From: 630D-37 sp037478835
GTDB taxonomy: Bacteria > Chloroflexota > Anaerolineae > Anaerolineales > Villigracilaceae
Reading direction: 5' to 3'
NCBI GenBank assembly: GCA_037478835.1
Contig: JBBFLV010000001.1
Coordinates: 124,001-188,000, forward strand
DNA length: 64,000 nucleotides
Positions within the stretch are counted from its first letter, which is position 1; each line of letters opens with the position of its first letter. Both the position numbers and the translations under genes were made by a program. The notes beneath the pieces were generated by a model. The model was not told the origin of the DNA. It was given only the letters and a program-made list of their open reading frames with translations, and did not search any database. This document shows, piece by piece, positions 7,632 through 16,136 of this stretch.

Positions 7632-10070
7632 ATGGAACTCGGATTATTACGCAAAGTCGATATTGACGATGAAATGCAACAGGCGTACCTGGATTACGCC
7701 ATGAGCGTGATCGTGGCGCGTGCGCTGCCGGATGCGCGCGATGGGCTGAAGCCGGTGCAGCGGCGCATTCTCTACGCCATGTACGATATGGGGTTGGGAC
7801 CGAATGCGGCCTTCAAAAAATCGGCGCGCATCGTAGGCGAGGTGCTGGGAAAATACCATCCGCACGGGGATGCGGCCGTGTATGAGGCGATGGCGCGCCT
7901 GGCACAGGATTTCACCATGCGCTATCCGTTGGTCGAGGGCCAGGGCAATTTCGGCTCGGTGGATGGCGATCCGCCGGCCGCCATGCGTTATACCGAAGCG
8001 CGCTTGGCACCGATCGCCACCGAGATGCTGGCGGATATTGACCGCAACACCGTGGACTTCGTGACGAACTTCGATGATACGCTCACCGAACCGGCGGTGT
8101 TGCCGGCGGCCATTCCGAACCTGCTGGTCAACGGGAGCAGCGGCATTGCCGTCGGCATGGCCACTTCCATCCCGCCTCATAACTTGGGAGAGGTCGTTGA
8201 TGCCCTGATCTTCATGCTTGAATCCTGGGAGAACCTGGATGAGATCTCCACCGGACAGCTCATGCGCTTCATCCAAGGACCGGATTTTCCCACCGGCGGT
8301 CTGGTGATCGAACAAGCGGGGGCGGAAAGCCTGGAAAGTGCTTACGGCAGCGGGCGCGGGCGCATTCTGATGCAGGCGCGGGTGCATGTGGAAGAAATGG
8401 AGCGCGGGCGCAGCCGTATCCTGATCACCGAAATTCCCTACCAGGTCAACAAATCCAGCCTGATCGAGCGCATTGCGGCACTGGTGCGCGAAGGAGAGAT
8501 CGAGGGGATCGCCGATCTGCGCGACGAATCCGATCGACATGGGATGCGCATCGTGATCGAACTAAACAAGAATGCCGATGCGGAGAAGGTGCTGGATGCG
8601 CTCTATCGTCACACGCCGATGCGCACAACCTTCAGCCTGATCTTATTGGCACTGGTGGATGGGGAACCGCGCCTACTCACGCTGAAGCAGGCTTTGCGCG
8701 TCTACCTGGAGCACCGGCTCACGGTCACGCGTCGCCGTGCCGAATTCGATCTCGAAAAGGCGCGCCAGCGGGCACATATCCTGGAAGGGTTGCTCGTGGC
8801 GCTGAAAAACCTGGACGAGATCATCACCTTGATCCGCAACGCTCCCGATGCCGAGACGGCGCGCACCCGCTTGATCAAGCGCTTCAAGCTGAGCGAAGCG
8901 CAAGCGAATGCCATCTTGGAAATGCAGTTGCGTCGTCTGGCCGCTTTGGAGCGGAAAAAGATCGAAACCGAGTACAAAGAAATTCAAGCGCGCATTAAGG
9001 AACTGGAGGCTTTGCTCAAATCGCCGAAGAAAATGCGCCAGGCCGTGGCGGAGGAATTGCAGCAGGTCAAAACAAAGTATGCCGATCGGCGCCGCACGCA
9101 GATCCTGCACCTAAAGGAAAAACAGAAGGGTGCCGTGCTGGCGGCCCATGCGCTGCCGGCACAGAAGGTATGGGTAGGTGTGGGAAAGGAAGGCCTGCTC
9201 GGACGCACTGCCGAGGACAAGATGCCGCGCCTTTCAGGAAGCGAGACGGCGCGCCTGCTGTTGCGGGTCACGACGAACGATACGCTCTATCTGGTGAGCG
9301 CCAACGGCCGGGCGGCGAGCGTGGCGGTTCATATGCTGCCGCAGGCGGAGAAATGGAGCGAGGGGGTGCCCTGGTATAAGGTCTCCGGGCTCAAGGAAAC
9401 TGAACCGTTGCAGGCTCTGTTTGCCCTGCCGCCCCAGCGCAGCGGATTGCCGGCCGATCTTTGTCTGATGACCGTCACCCGTGGCGGGATGGTGAAAAAG
9501 ACGGCGGTGGAAGAGCTGCCAGGACCTTCGGCACAGGCGTTCACGCTGGTGCGGATCAACGAGGGGGATGCGTTGCTGCGCGTGCTCTGGGCACGAGAAG
9601 AGGATGAAGTGCTCTTGATCACGGCCAAGGGCATGGCCATTCGCTTCGCGGCGCGCGAGGTGCGCCCGATGGGGCTGGTGGCCGCCGGCGTTAACGGGAT
9701 CAAACTGGAGGAGGGAGATGAAGTGATCGGAGCGCACGTTCTCACCAAGGAAGCCACGCTCTTCCTGCTGGCCTCGGATGGGCGCGCCAAGCGCATTTCG
9801 CCGACGGAGATTCCGCTCCAGGGACGCTATGGAAAGGGTGTGATTGCCTGGGAATTGCCGAAAGGGGTGCACCTGGTCGGCAGCGCGCTGGGGAAGGAGA
9901 ATATGACCGTCGGCATTCAGCTGCGCAAAGCGGCGGCGCGTTCCCTGCGCTTGGACGAAGTCCCTTTGCGCAAACGAACGGCCGTGCGAGGAGACGTAGT
10001 GGTAGAGGTCAAAGCCGGGGACGCGGTGGTGGGGCTGGTCGGTGTGCAGGAAGCACCCACGAAGGGATGA
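7632..10070 (+). CDS. gyrA: Type IIA DNA topoisomerase subunit A (gyrase A/ParC)
   Basis: The roughly 812-residue protein carries the breakage-reunion domain with active-site Tyr120 in AAMRYTEARL, the quinolone region KYHPHGDAAVYEAM, and a C-terminal six-bladed propeller from about residue 500. A GyrA-box-like motif is degenerate (LQGRYGKGVIAW), so gyrase versus topoisomerase IV cannot be settled by eye. The residue matching E. coli Ser83 is Ala81. GGAGA lies five bases before the chosen ATG; an ATG twelve bases upstream is also possible. No B subunit gene is in the window, and the gene follows the unrelated MocA gene. Confidence 0.85.
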   Translation: MELGLLRKVDIDDEMQQAYLDYAMSVIVARALPDARDGLKPVQRRILYAMYDMGLGPNAAFKKSARIVGEVLGKYHPHGDAAVYEAMARLAQDFTMRYPLVEGQGNFGSVDGDPPAAMRYTEARLAPIATEMLADIDRNTVDFVTNFDDTLTEPAVLPAAIPNLLVNGSSGIAVGMATSIPPHNLGEVVDALIFMLESWENLDEISTGQLMRFIQGPDFPTGGLVIEQAGAESLESAYGSGRGRILMQARVHVEEMERGRSRILITEIPYQVNKSSLIERIAALVREGEIEGIADLRDESDRHGMRIVIELNKNADAEKVLDALYRHTPMRTTFSLILLALVDGEPRLLTLKQALRVYLEHRLTVTRRRAEFDLEKARQRAHILEGLLVALKNLDEIITLIRNAPDAETARTRLIKRFKLSEAQANAILEMQLRRLAALERKKIETEYKEIQARIKELEALLKSPKKMRQAVAEELQQVKTKYADRRRTQILHLKEKQKGAVLAAHALPAQKVWVGVGKEGLLGRTAEDKMPRLSGSETARLLLRVTTNDTLYLVSANGRAASVAVHMLPQAEKWSEGVPWYKVSGLKETEPLQALFALPPQRSGLPADLCLMTVTRGGMVKKTAVEELPGPSAQAFTLVRINEGDALLRVLWAREEDEVLLITAKGMAIRFAAREVRPMGLVAAGVNGIKLEEGDEVIGAHVLTKEATLFLLASDGRAKRISPTEIPLQGRYGKGVIAWELPKGVHLVGSALGKENMTVGIQLRKAAARSLRLDEVPLRKRTAVRGDVVVEVKAGDAVVGLVGVQEAPTKG

Positions 10071-10129
10071 AAGTCTCGCATCCTTGCGGCACATTTTTAC
10101 CCGTTATTCGTTTATGAAGAGAATGTTCC

Positions 10130-10177
10130 ACCACCCACGCTCCACCGTCTACCGTCCACCGTCTAGGTCCACCGTCT
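10130..10177. repeat. 7-bp tandem repeat, locus 2
   Basis: Seven heptamer units in the gap between gyrA and a lipoprotein gene: ACCACCC, ACGCTCC, ACCGTCT, ACCGTCC, ACCGTCT, a 6-base AGGTCC, ACCGTCT. It ends ten bases before the next gene's TATAAT box, the same arrangement as locus 1. Confidence 0.8.
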
Positions 10178-10187
10178 CGAAGTAAGG

Positions 10188-10193
10188 TATAAT
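10188..10193 (+). promoter_or_regulatory. -10 box upstream of NBR1-Ig lipoprotein gene
   Basis: TATAAT precedes a GGAGG Shine-Dalgarno and the ATG at 10210, leaving a leader of about ten bases. No convincing -35 hexamer is seen; the heptamer array occupies that region. Confidence 0.45.
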
Positions 10194-10209
10194 CTCTTTT
10201 GGAGGTTGT

Positions 10210-10914
10210 ATGCCCTTTAAGTATCTTGCCTTGTTACTTTCACTGATTGCTCTGTTTTCGCTTTCCGCTTGCACGTTGGGGCAGGCAGCCCCGCCTGCTC
10301 CCACTGCCATCGATCCGGCCATGGTGCTCACCCAGGCCGCCCAAATGGTCTTCAGCGCCATGACCCAAACGGCTCAAGCTTGGACGCCTACCCCGCAGCC
10401 GACGGACACGCCGATCCCCTCGCCCTCGCCCACGCCGACGCTTTCGACGCCGGTGCCTCTGGGGACTCCCTTCTCAACCCTGCCACCACTTCTCACCGGC
10501 ACCGCCGGGCCGACGTTGCTCCCGACCTTCGGTGCTCCCAATCCGGTGCCGACCAGCTTTGCCGTCGGATGCAATAATTCCGAATATGCCGGTTATACCG
10601 ATCCGCCACGCGGGGCAGTTTTCAAGCCGGGTCAGCAATTTCTGAAGATCTGGCGGCTGAAAAACACCGGCACCTGTACTTGGGATGAGGGGTACCGTTT
10701 GGCTTATGCCGGTGGCGATGGCAATATGGGTGCACAGCCCTTCGTGATCACTCAGGCGAAGGATTTCGTCAAACCGGGCGAAACCAAAGACCTCGGGGTC
10801 ACACTCACCGCCCCGAATGTGGAGAAAGATTACGGCAGTTGCTGGCGCATGCAGGATGATCAAGGGAATTTCTTCGGCGTAACAGTTTGTGCCTGGTTCA
10901 CCGTCAAGAAATAA
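10210..10914 (+). CDS. Lipoprotein with NBR1-type Ig-like domain
   Basis: The 234-residue protein has a signal peptide with lipobox LSAC (Cys21), a Thr/Pro-rich spacer to about residue 115 (TPTPQPTDTPIPSPSPTP), and a C-terminal Ig-like domain of the kind first described in NBR1. The conserved core is FKPGQQFLKIWRLKNTGTCTW, then LAYAGGDGNMG, FVKPGETKDLGVTLTAPN and the terminal SCWRMQDDQGNFFG. It is presumably anchored outside the membrane, with an adhesive or structural role that the sequence does not define. A paralogue with the same layout lies directly downstream. Confidence 0.82.
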   Translation: MPFKYLALLLSLIALFSLSACTLGQAAPPAPTAIDPAMVLTQAAQMVFSAMTQTAQAWTPTPQPTDTPIPSPSPTPTLSTPVPLGTPFSTLPPLLTGTAGPTLLPTFGAPNPVPTSFAVGCNNSEYAGYTDPPRGAVFKPGQQFLKIWRLKNTGTCTWDEGYRLAYAGGDGNMGAQPFVITQAKDFVKPGETKDLGVTLTAPNVEKDYGSCWRMQDDQGNFFGVTVCAWFTVKK

Positions 10915-11033
10915 TAGTTGGGAATAGGGCACGGACGAACGCCTCATGAAGACGGATTGCTTTGCTTCTCGGCACGGTCTTGTCACATTGGTCTGATTTC
11001 CAACGATCTCGAATATCCGCCATGGAGGGCATC

Positions 11034-11645
11034 ATGATCCCTTGGAAACGTGGTCTCACCGCCCTGTTGTTGATGCTGCTTGTCGCCTGTAGCAATGCTC
11101 CGGCGGCTTCTCCGACTCCGACCACTGATCTGGCACAACTCTACCTGAGTGCCATGCAGACGGTCGTCGCCGAGGTCACGCTCACGGCGGCCGCCTTTTC
11201 GCCCACTCCGGAGCCGACCGCTACCTTCACGGCCCTGCCTTCTCCAACGCCAAACCAGGGTACTCCCGTTATCCCGCTGGAGTTCTCCCCAACGCCGGTG
11301 CCGTGTAACGCTTTGAGCTTCGACCCGGCCACGGTGGACGTGAATTACCCGGATGGAAGCATCGTCTCGCCGGGGCAGGAATTTACCAAGACGTGGCGCA
11401 TCAAGAACGTGGGCTCCTGCACGTGGGGCACCGGCTACGGGCTGGTCTATGCCGGTTACGCCGATCGCATGAACGGCATCCCCCAACCGCTTCCGAAGGC
11501 CGTTTTGCCGAATGAAGAGGTGGAGGTCTCGGTGCTCTTCCGCGCCCCGACCAAAGCCGGCGAATACCTGAGCGCCTGGCGCATGTCCGCGCCGATCGGA
11601 GGGGCCTTCGGAAAGCCCTTGTTCGTCAAGATCGTCGTCCCGTGA
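11034..11645 (+). CDS. Second lipoprotein with NBR1-type Ig-like domain
   Basis: The 203-residue protein has lipobox LVAC (Cys19), a Thr/Pro-rich spacer, and an NBR1-like Ig domain with VSPGQEFTKTWRIKNVGSCTW, LVYAGYADRMNG and AGEYLSAWRMSAPIGGAFG. It shares architecture with the preceding gene and is probably a diverged tandem duplicate. The ATG was chosen for its GGAGGG four bases upstream; the in-frame segment before it does not resemble a signal peptide. The stop lies just before queG. Confidence 0.82.
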   Translation: MIPWKRGLTALLLMLLVACSNAPAASPTPTTDLAQLYLSAMQTVVAEVTLTAAAFSPTPEPTATFTALPSPTPNQGTPVIPLEFSPTPVPCNALSFDPATVDVNYPDGSIVSPGQEFTKTWRIKNVGSCTWGTGYGLVYAGYADRMNGIPQPLPKAVLPNEEVEVSVLFRAPTKAGEYLSAWRMSAPIGGAFGKPLFVKIVVP

Positions 11646-11647
11646 CG

Positions 11648-12727
11648 ATGCCCTCCCTGGAACAACGAATAAAAGAAGAAGCTCGCCGGCTGGGGTTCGC
11701 CCTGGCCGGCATTACTACTCCTGAGCCCCCTGCGCATTTTGACGTTTTCGAGCGCTGGATCGAGGCCGGACGCCACGGTGAAATGCACTACTTGGCAGCC
11801 GAGCGCTCCCTCCAGCGCCGTGCCGACCCGCGCCAAATCCTGCCGGAATGCCGTTCGATCCTTGTCCTGGCCATGCGCTACCCTGCTTCTCGCCCGCCTG
11901 AGCCTCAACCCGTGACTCGCGGCCAAATTGCTTCGTATGCCTGGGGCGAGGATTACCACCTTGTGCTGGAAGAACGCCTCCAGGCCTTGGCCGATTTTAT
12001 CCTTGCGCAGGTCGGGCAGGAGGTACCCTATCGCTACTACACCGATACCGGTCCCATCCTGGAACGCGATCTGGCGCAGCGCGCCGGCCTGGGCTGGATC
12101 GGCAGGAACACTTGCCTAATCCACCCGCGCTATGGTTCTTACTTCTTGCTGGCGGAGATTTTGCTTGGGATCGAACTCGCGCCCGATCCGCCGTTTTCAA
12201 CCGATCATTGTGGCCGTTGTACGCGCTGTATCGAGGCCTGCCCAACGCAGTGCATCCTGCCCGATCGCACCCTGGATGCCCGTCGCTGCATCTCCTATCT
12301 GACGATCGAAAACAAAGGGGAAATTCCGGAAGAGCTGCGTCCGTTGGTGGGGAACTGGGTGTTTGGTTGTGATGAATGTCAAAGGGTGTGCCCCTGGAAT
12401 CGCTTCGCCGACCCGGACGGACATCCGGCCTTGGCGGCAAATGCCTCGCGTGCCTATCCGATCCTGCGCGAAGAGCTTTCTCTGACTGCGGAAGGGTTTG
12501 CTGCCCGCTTTCGCAGAAGCCCGGTAAAACGGGCCAAGCGCCGCGGCTATTTGCGCAATGTGGTCACTGCCCTGGGGAATTGCGGCTGCGCCGAAGACCT
12601 GCCTGCGCTTGAACGTCTCCTGGAGGAGGAGCAGGACCCGCTGATCCGAGAGCACGCCGCCTGGGCTATCCGACGGATTCGTCAGCGGCTTTCTGAGCCT
12701 GCCTCGTCTTTGCGCTCGGATGAATGA
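11648..12727 (+). CDS. queG: Epoxyqueuosine reductase QueG
   Basis: The 359-residue protein reduces epoxyqueuosine to queuosine in tRNA anticodons, the last biosynthetic step. It carries the cobalamin-binding N-terminal domain, DTGPILERDLAQRAGLGWIGRNT, two 4Fe-4S motifs (CGRCTRCIEACPTQCI and CDECQRVCPW) and a C-terminal HEAT-like helical tail. Length and domain order are normal. The ATG lies two bases after the preceding stop; a GTG overlapping that stop is an alternative. No other queuosine gene is in the window. Confidence 0.93.
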   Translation: MPSLEQRIKEEARRLGFALAGITTPEPPAHFDVFERWIEAGRHGEMHYLAAERSLQRRADPRQILPECRSILVLAMRYPASRPPEPQPVTRGQIASYAWGEDYHLVLEERLQALADFILAQVGQEVPYRYYTDTGPILERDLAQRAGLGWIGRNTCLIHPRYGSYFLLAEILLGIELAPDPPFSTDHCGRCTRCIEACPTQCILPDRTLDARRCISYLTIENKGEIPEELRPLVGNWVFGCDECQRVCPWNRFADPDGHPALAANASRAYPILREELSLTAEGFAARFRRSPVKRAKRRGYLRNVVTALGNCGCAEDLPALERLLEEEQDPLIREHAAWAIRRIRQRLSEPASSLRSDE

Positions 12728-13022
12728 GGTGGCTCGATAGCCGATCGGAGCAAGGGAGGATCGGTAATCGGCCTGCCGTGATCGCGTCAAATGCTCAAAA
12801 GTCAACGCTTTATCTTCCATGTAGAAGTGGATTTTTTACATGCTTTTCTGTCGCGCTACGTGTGCTTTGTGATTAAAAACTATTGTGGTGAAGTCAATTA
12901 TCTGGCATGGCCAAGCGGAAATTTGGGTGCTATGTGCTAAATATTGACGATACCTACGCGGTGAATAAAGTTTTTTGAGTATAAAATCGCTTGAAGTTAA
13001 AAATAGATATTGTCTTGTGCCC
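12728..13022. other. AT-rich intergenic spacer
   Basis: About 295 bp with markedly lower GC than its neighbours between queG and the promoter of the riboswitch-controlled ATPase. No reading frame, hairpin terminator or recognised RNA was found in it. Confidence 0.5.
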
Positions 13023-13051
13023 TTGACACCTTCTTATGAAGAGGGTAAACT
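13023..13051 (+). promoter_or_regulatory. Sigma-70-type promoter of the riboswitch
   Basis: A perfect TTGACA (13023-13028) and TAAACT (13046-13051) are separated by 17 bases. Predicted transcription start is near 13058, right at the 5' strand of the riboswitch P1 stem. Confidence 0.75.
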
Positions 13052-13055
13052 AAAA

Positions 13056-13158
13056 GCGGTTGGGGAGTAGCCGCCCGCTTTTGCGGGTTGGGTTGTCGTC
13101 ATCACCTGGCGAAACGCCATCGGCAGCCCTACGCTCCTTGCGTCGGCGAGACCACCGC
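13056..13158 (+). ncRNA. yybP-ykoY manganese riboswitch
   Basis: The conserved yybP-ykoY loops are visible: GGGGAGTAG (13062-13070) near the 5' side and CGGCGAGACC near the 3' side, which form the Mn2+ binding site in the known family. Local stems are CCCGC/GCGGG (13074-13087), TGGCG/CGCCA (13107-13119) and ACGC/GCGT (13131-13143). The closing stem P1 pairs GCGGTTGG (13056-13063) with CCACCGC (13152-13158) with one bulge. The 3' strand of P1 is also the 5' strand of the following terminator, so ligand-stabilised P1 should prevent termination, giving an ON switch with manganese, as known for the family. It controls the P-type ATPase downstream. Confidence 0.9.
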
Positions 13159-13182
13159 GTGTGCAACGTGGTGGTCTTTTTT
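13150..13182 (+). terminator. Intrinsic terminator of the manganese riboswitch
   Basis: GACCACC pairs with GGTGGTC (13170-13176), extended by a G-T and C-G pair inward, and is followed by six T residues. Its 5' arm overlaps riboswitch P1, so terminator and aptamer are mutually exclusive. Confidence 0.85.
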
Positions 13183-13214
13183 GTTGAGTATTATCCTCTT
13201 CGTCAGGAGATGCT

Positions 13215-16136
13215 ATGATTCAGGAAATCCAAGAAATAAAAGCATGGCATGCCCTGTCACCTCAAGAAGTGATGGAGCATTTAAAAGTGCAGGAGGGAGG
13301 ACTTTCCTCTGAAGAAGCGGCACGACGGTTACAAGTCTACGGACCCAATGAGCTCACCGAAGCCCCGCGGCCCGGTTTTTGGGCCATGCTTTGGGCGCAA
13401 ATTAATAGCTTCGTGATCTGGTTGTTGGTAGGAGCGGCGCTGATCTCGCTGCTGCTCGGCGATTACATTGAAGCCGCTGCCATCCTGGCCATTGTCATCT
13501 TGAACGCGGCGTTGGGCGTCATTCAGGAGCAGCGCGCCGAACAGGCATTGGCCGCTCTGCGCCGGTTGGCCGCTCCAGAGGCACAGGTCCTGCGAGATGG
13601 ACACCGAATCATGATCCCCGCCCGTGAACTGGTGCCCGGGGATATTATCTTTCTGGAAGCCGGTAACTATGTGCCGGCCGATGTGCGCCTGCTGGAAGCA
13701 GTCAATCTGCGCGTGGAAGAGGCGGCCCTAACCGGCGAATCCCAGCCGGTGAACAAAAATGCGGCCACCATTTTGGATGAAAACATCCCCCTCGGCGACC
13801 GCAAAAACACCGCTTTCATGGGCACGCTGGTGGTCTATGGCCGCGGGCGCGGCATCGTCGTTTCGACCGGAATGCGCACCCAGCTCGGGTTGATCGCCTC
13901 CATGCTCCAACGGGTGGAAGAGGAGGAGACCCCTCTGCAACGTCGGCTCGATCAGCTTGGTCACGTGCTCTCGATCGGGGCTTTAATCCTGGTTGCCATT
14001 GTACTCATAATTAACCTGGTGAATTTCACCGATATACAGCAACTATTTGTTTCGCCTGTAGGATATTTCCGCGAGTTTGCTACTTCTCTCAGTGATGCTT
14101 TCCTCATCGCCGTCAGTCTGGCGGTGGCCGCAGTGCCGGAGGGATTGCCGGCCGTGGTGACCATTACGCTGGCGCTGGGGATGAGAGAGATGGTCAAACG
14201 AAATGCGCTCATCCGTCGGCTCTCCTCGGTAGAGACCTTGGGTTCGGCTACCGTGATTTGCTCGGATAAGACCGGCACGCTCACCCAAAATGAAATGACC
14301 GTCACACGGCTGTGGGTGGATGGGAAAATGTTTGAAGTCACCGGTAGCGGCTATAACCCACAGGGAGAATATCGCCTGAACGGGCAGAAGGTGACCCTGG
14401 CCGATTATCCTGCTGCCCTGACGGCTATTTGGCTGGGGATTCTCAACAATGATGCGCAGCTCGAGGCCACCGGCGCAAATGACTCTCGGCAAACATATCG
14501 CGTGGTCGGCGATCCAACCGAAGGGGCACTGCTGGTGGCGGCGATCAAAGCGGGCATCGCTCCGGGGGAGGTACAGCTGGCTTACCCGCGCGAGAGCGAG
14601 GTCCCTTTTGATTCCGAGCGAAAGCGCATGGTCACCGTCCATGATGTGGCGGAGCCCAGGCCGGAGGATATCTCTCCCTTCTACGATCGTTCTGTAAAAG
14701 GCTGGGATGTGATCGCCATCAAAGGTGCTCCAGAGGTCATTCTACCGATGTGCACCCGCTATCAACGGATGAACGATGAGAGCGCCGAGATGACGGAAGA
14801 AATGCGCCGGGCGATTTTGCAGGCCAATGATGCGATGACCGAGCAGGCCTTGCGCGTCCTAGCCGTGGCTTTTCGCCCGGTGCCGGATGTGCCGGATGAA
14901 TCCCCCAATGTGGATGAGCTGGAACATGACCTGATCTTCGTCGGTCTGATCGGGATGATCGATCCGCCGCGCCCGGAAGTGATCCCGGCCCTTTCCAAAG
15001 CGCGCCGGGCCGGCATTCGCACGTTGATGATCACCGGGGATTATCCGAATACAGCGCGTGCCATCGCTCAATCCATTGGTCTGCTACGGCCCGATAATGG
15101 GCGCGTCATCACCGGGCAAGAACTGGAACACATGGACGATGCGCAATTACGGGATGAGATCAAGCATGTGGACGTCTTTGCCCGGGTCAATCCGGAACAC
15201 AAATTACGCATCGTCGAAGCCCTTCAGGCGCATGGGGAAGTGGTGGCGATGACCGGTGACGGGGTGAACGATGCACCGGCCATTAAACGTGCCGATATCG
15301 GCATTGCAATGGGCATTAGCGGCACCGATGTGGCCAAACAAACCGCCGATATGGTGCTTTTGGACGATAACTACGCCAGCATTGTCGCCGCAGTGGAGCA
15401 GGGGCGGGTGATCTATAACAACATTCGCAAATTCGTCTTCTACCTGCTCTCGGCAAATCTGGCGGAGATCGCCATCATCTTCCTGGCAACCCTGGCCGGT
15501 TTGCCATCTCCTTTGACGGCGATTCAACTCCTCTGGCTCAATTTGGTCACCGACGGCGCGCCGGCGCTGGCCTTGGCAATGGAAAAAGGTGAGCCGGATA
15601 TTATGGATCGCCCACCCAGACCCAAACAGGAACCGATCATCAACCGTGGGATGGGAATTGGTTTGATCGTGCAAACCATCATGCAGACCTCGGTGGTGCT
15701 CCTGGCCTTCGGGCTCGGCCTGCTCTGGCATTTGCGCAGCGGAGATGGACTTCCCATGGGGGTGAACCCGATCCGCTTCCTGATCGAGTATGACTGGCGC
15801 GGCATGGACGTCCAGACCGCCGAAACGATGGCGTTTGTGACGCTTTCACTGGTCGAGCTCTTCCGTGCCTATACCGTCCGTTCTGAGAAGGCTTCTCTAT
15901 TCCAGATCGGGTTTTTCTCAAATCGCTGGATGGTAGGTGCAGTAGGGCTCTCGCTCCTTTTGCTCTTGATCGTCTGTATTGTCCCCTTCCTGCAACCGAT
16001 CTTCAATACTCATTTCCTGTCGCCGCGTGAATGGGCGGTCGTGCTTGGATTGTCCGTTTTGCCGGCGATTGCAGAGGAGATCACCAAGTTCTTCCTGCGG
16101 CGCGCCGATCAATCTGGTAGGCGCAGTGCAGCATAA
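13215..16136 (+). CDS. P2A-type cation-transporting ATPase under manganese riboswitch
   Basis: The 973-residue protein is a P-type ATPase of the Ca/Mn subgroup. Seen: N-terminal HALSPQEVMEHL domain, LTGESQPV, phosphorylated Asp351 in CSDKTGTLTQNE, and TGDGVNDAPA hinge. Ion-site residues resemble two-site calcium pumps: Glu309 in AAVPEGLPAV, Asn and Glu in SANLAE (M5), Asn776 and Asp780 in NLVTDG (M6), and Glu in LSLVELFRAY (M8). The upstream yybP-ykoY riboswitch points to manganese efflux when the metal is in excess. A Mn/Ca exporter is the best reading; transport direction is inferred from family. The 3' end overlaps the convergent DegV gene by 28 bases. SD AGGAG precedes the ATG. Confidence 0.88.
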   Translation: MIQEIQEIKAWHALSPQEVMEHLKVQEGGLSSEEAARRLQVYGPNELTEAPRPGFWAMLWAQINSFVIWLLVGAALISLLLGDYIEAAAILAIVILNAALGVIQEQRAEQALAALRRLAAPEAQVLRDGHRIMIPARELVPGDIIFLEAGNYVPADVRLLEAVNLRVEEAALTGESQPVNKNAATILDENIPLGDRKNTAFMGTLVVYGRGRGIVVSTGMRTQLGLIASMLQRVEEEETPLQRRLDQLGHVLSIGALILVAIVLIINLVNFTDIQQLFVSPVGYFREFATSLSDAFLIAVSLAVAAVPEGLPAVVTITLALGMREMVKRNALIRRLSSVETLGSATVICSDKTGTLTQNEMTVTRLWVDGKMFEVTGSGYNPQGEYRLNGQKVTLADYPAALTAIWLGILNNDAQLEATGANDSRQTYRVVGDPTEGALLVAAIKAGIAPGEVQLAYPRESEVPFDSERKRMVTVHDVAEPRPEDISPFYDRSVKGWDVIAIKGAPEVILPMCTRYQRMNDESAEMTEEMRRAILQANDAMTEQALRVLAVAFRPVPDVPDESPNVDELEHDLIFVGLIGMIDPPRPEVIPALSKARRAGIRTLMITGDYPNTARAIAQSIGLLRPDNGRVITGQELEHMDDAQLRDEIKHVDVFARVNPEHKLRIVEALQAHGEVVAMTGDGVNDAPAIKRADIGIAMGISGTDVAKQTADMVLLDDNYASIVAAVEQGRVIYNNIRKFVFYLLSANLAEIAIIFLATLAGLPSPLTAIQLLWLNLVTDGAPALALAMEKGEPDIMDRPPRPKQEPIINRGMGIGLIVQTIMQTSVVLLAFGLGLLWHLRSGDGLPMGVNPIRFLIEYDWRGMDVQTAETMAFVTLSLVELFRAYTVRSEKASLFQIGFFSNRWMVGAVGLSLLLLLIVCIVPFLQPIFNTHFLSPREWAVVLGLSVLPAIAEEITKFFLRRADQSGRRSAA

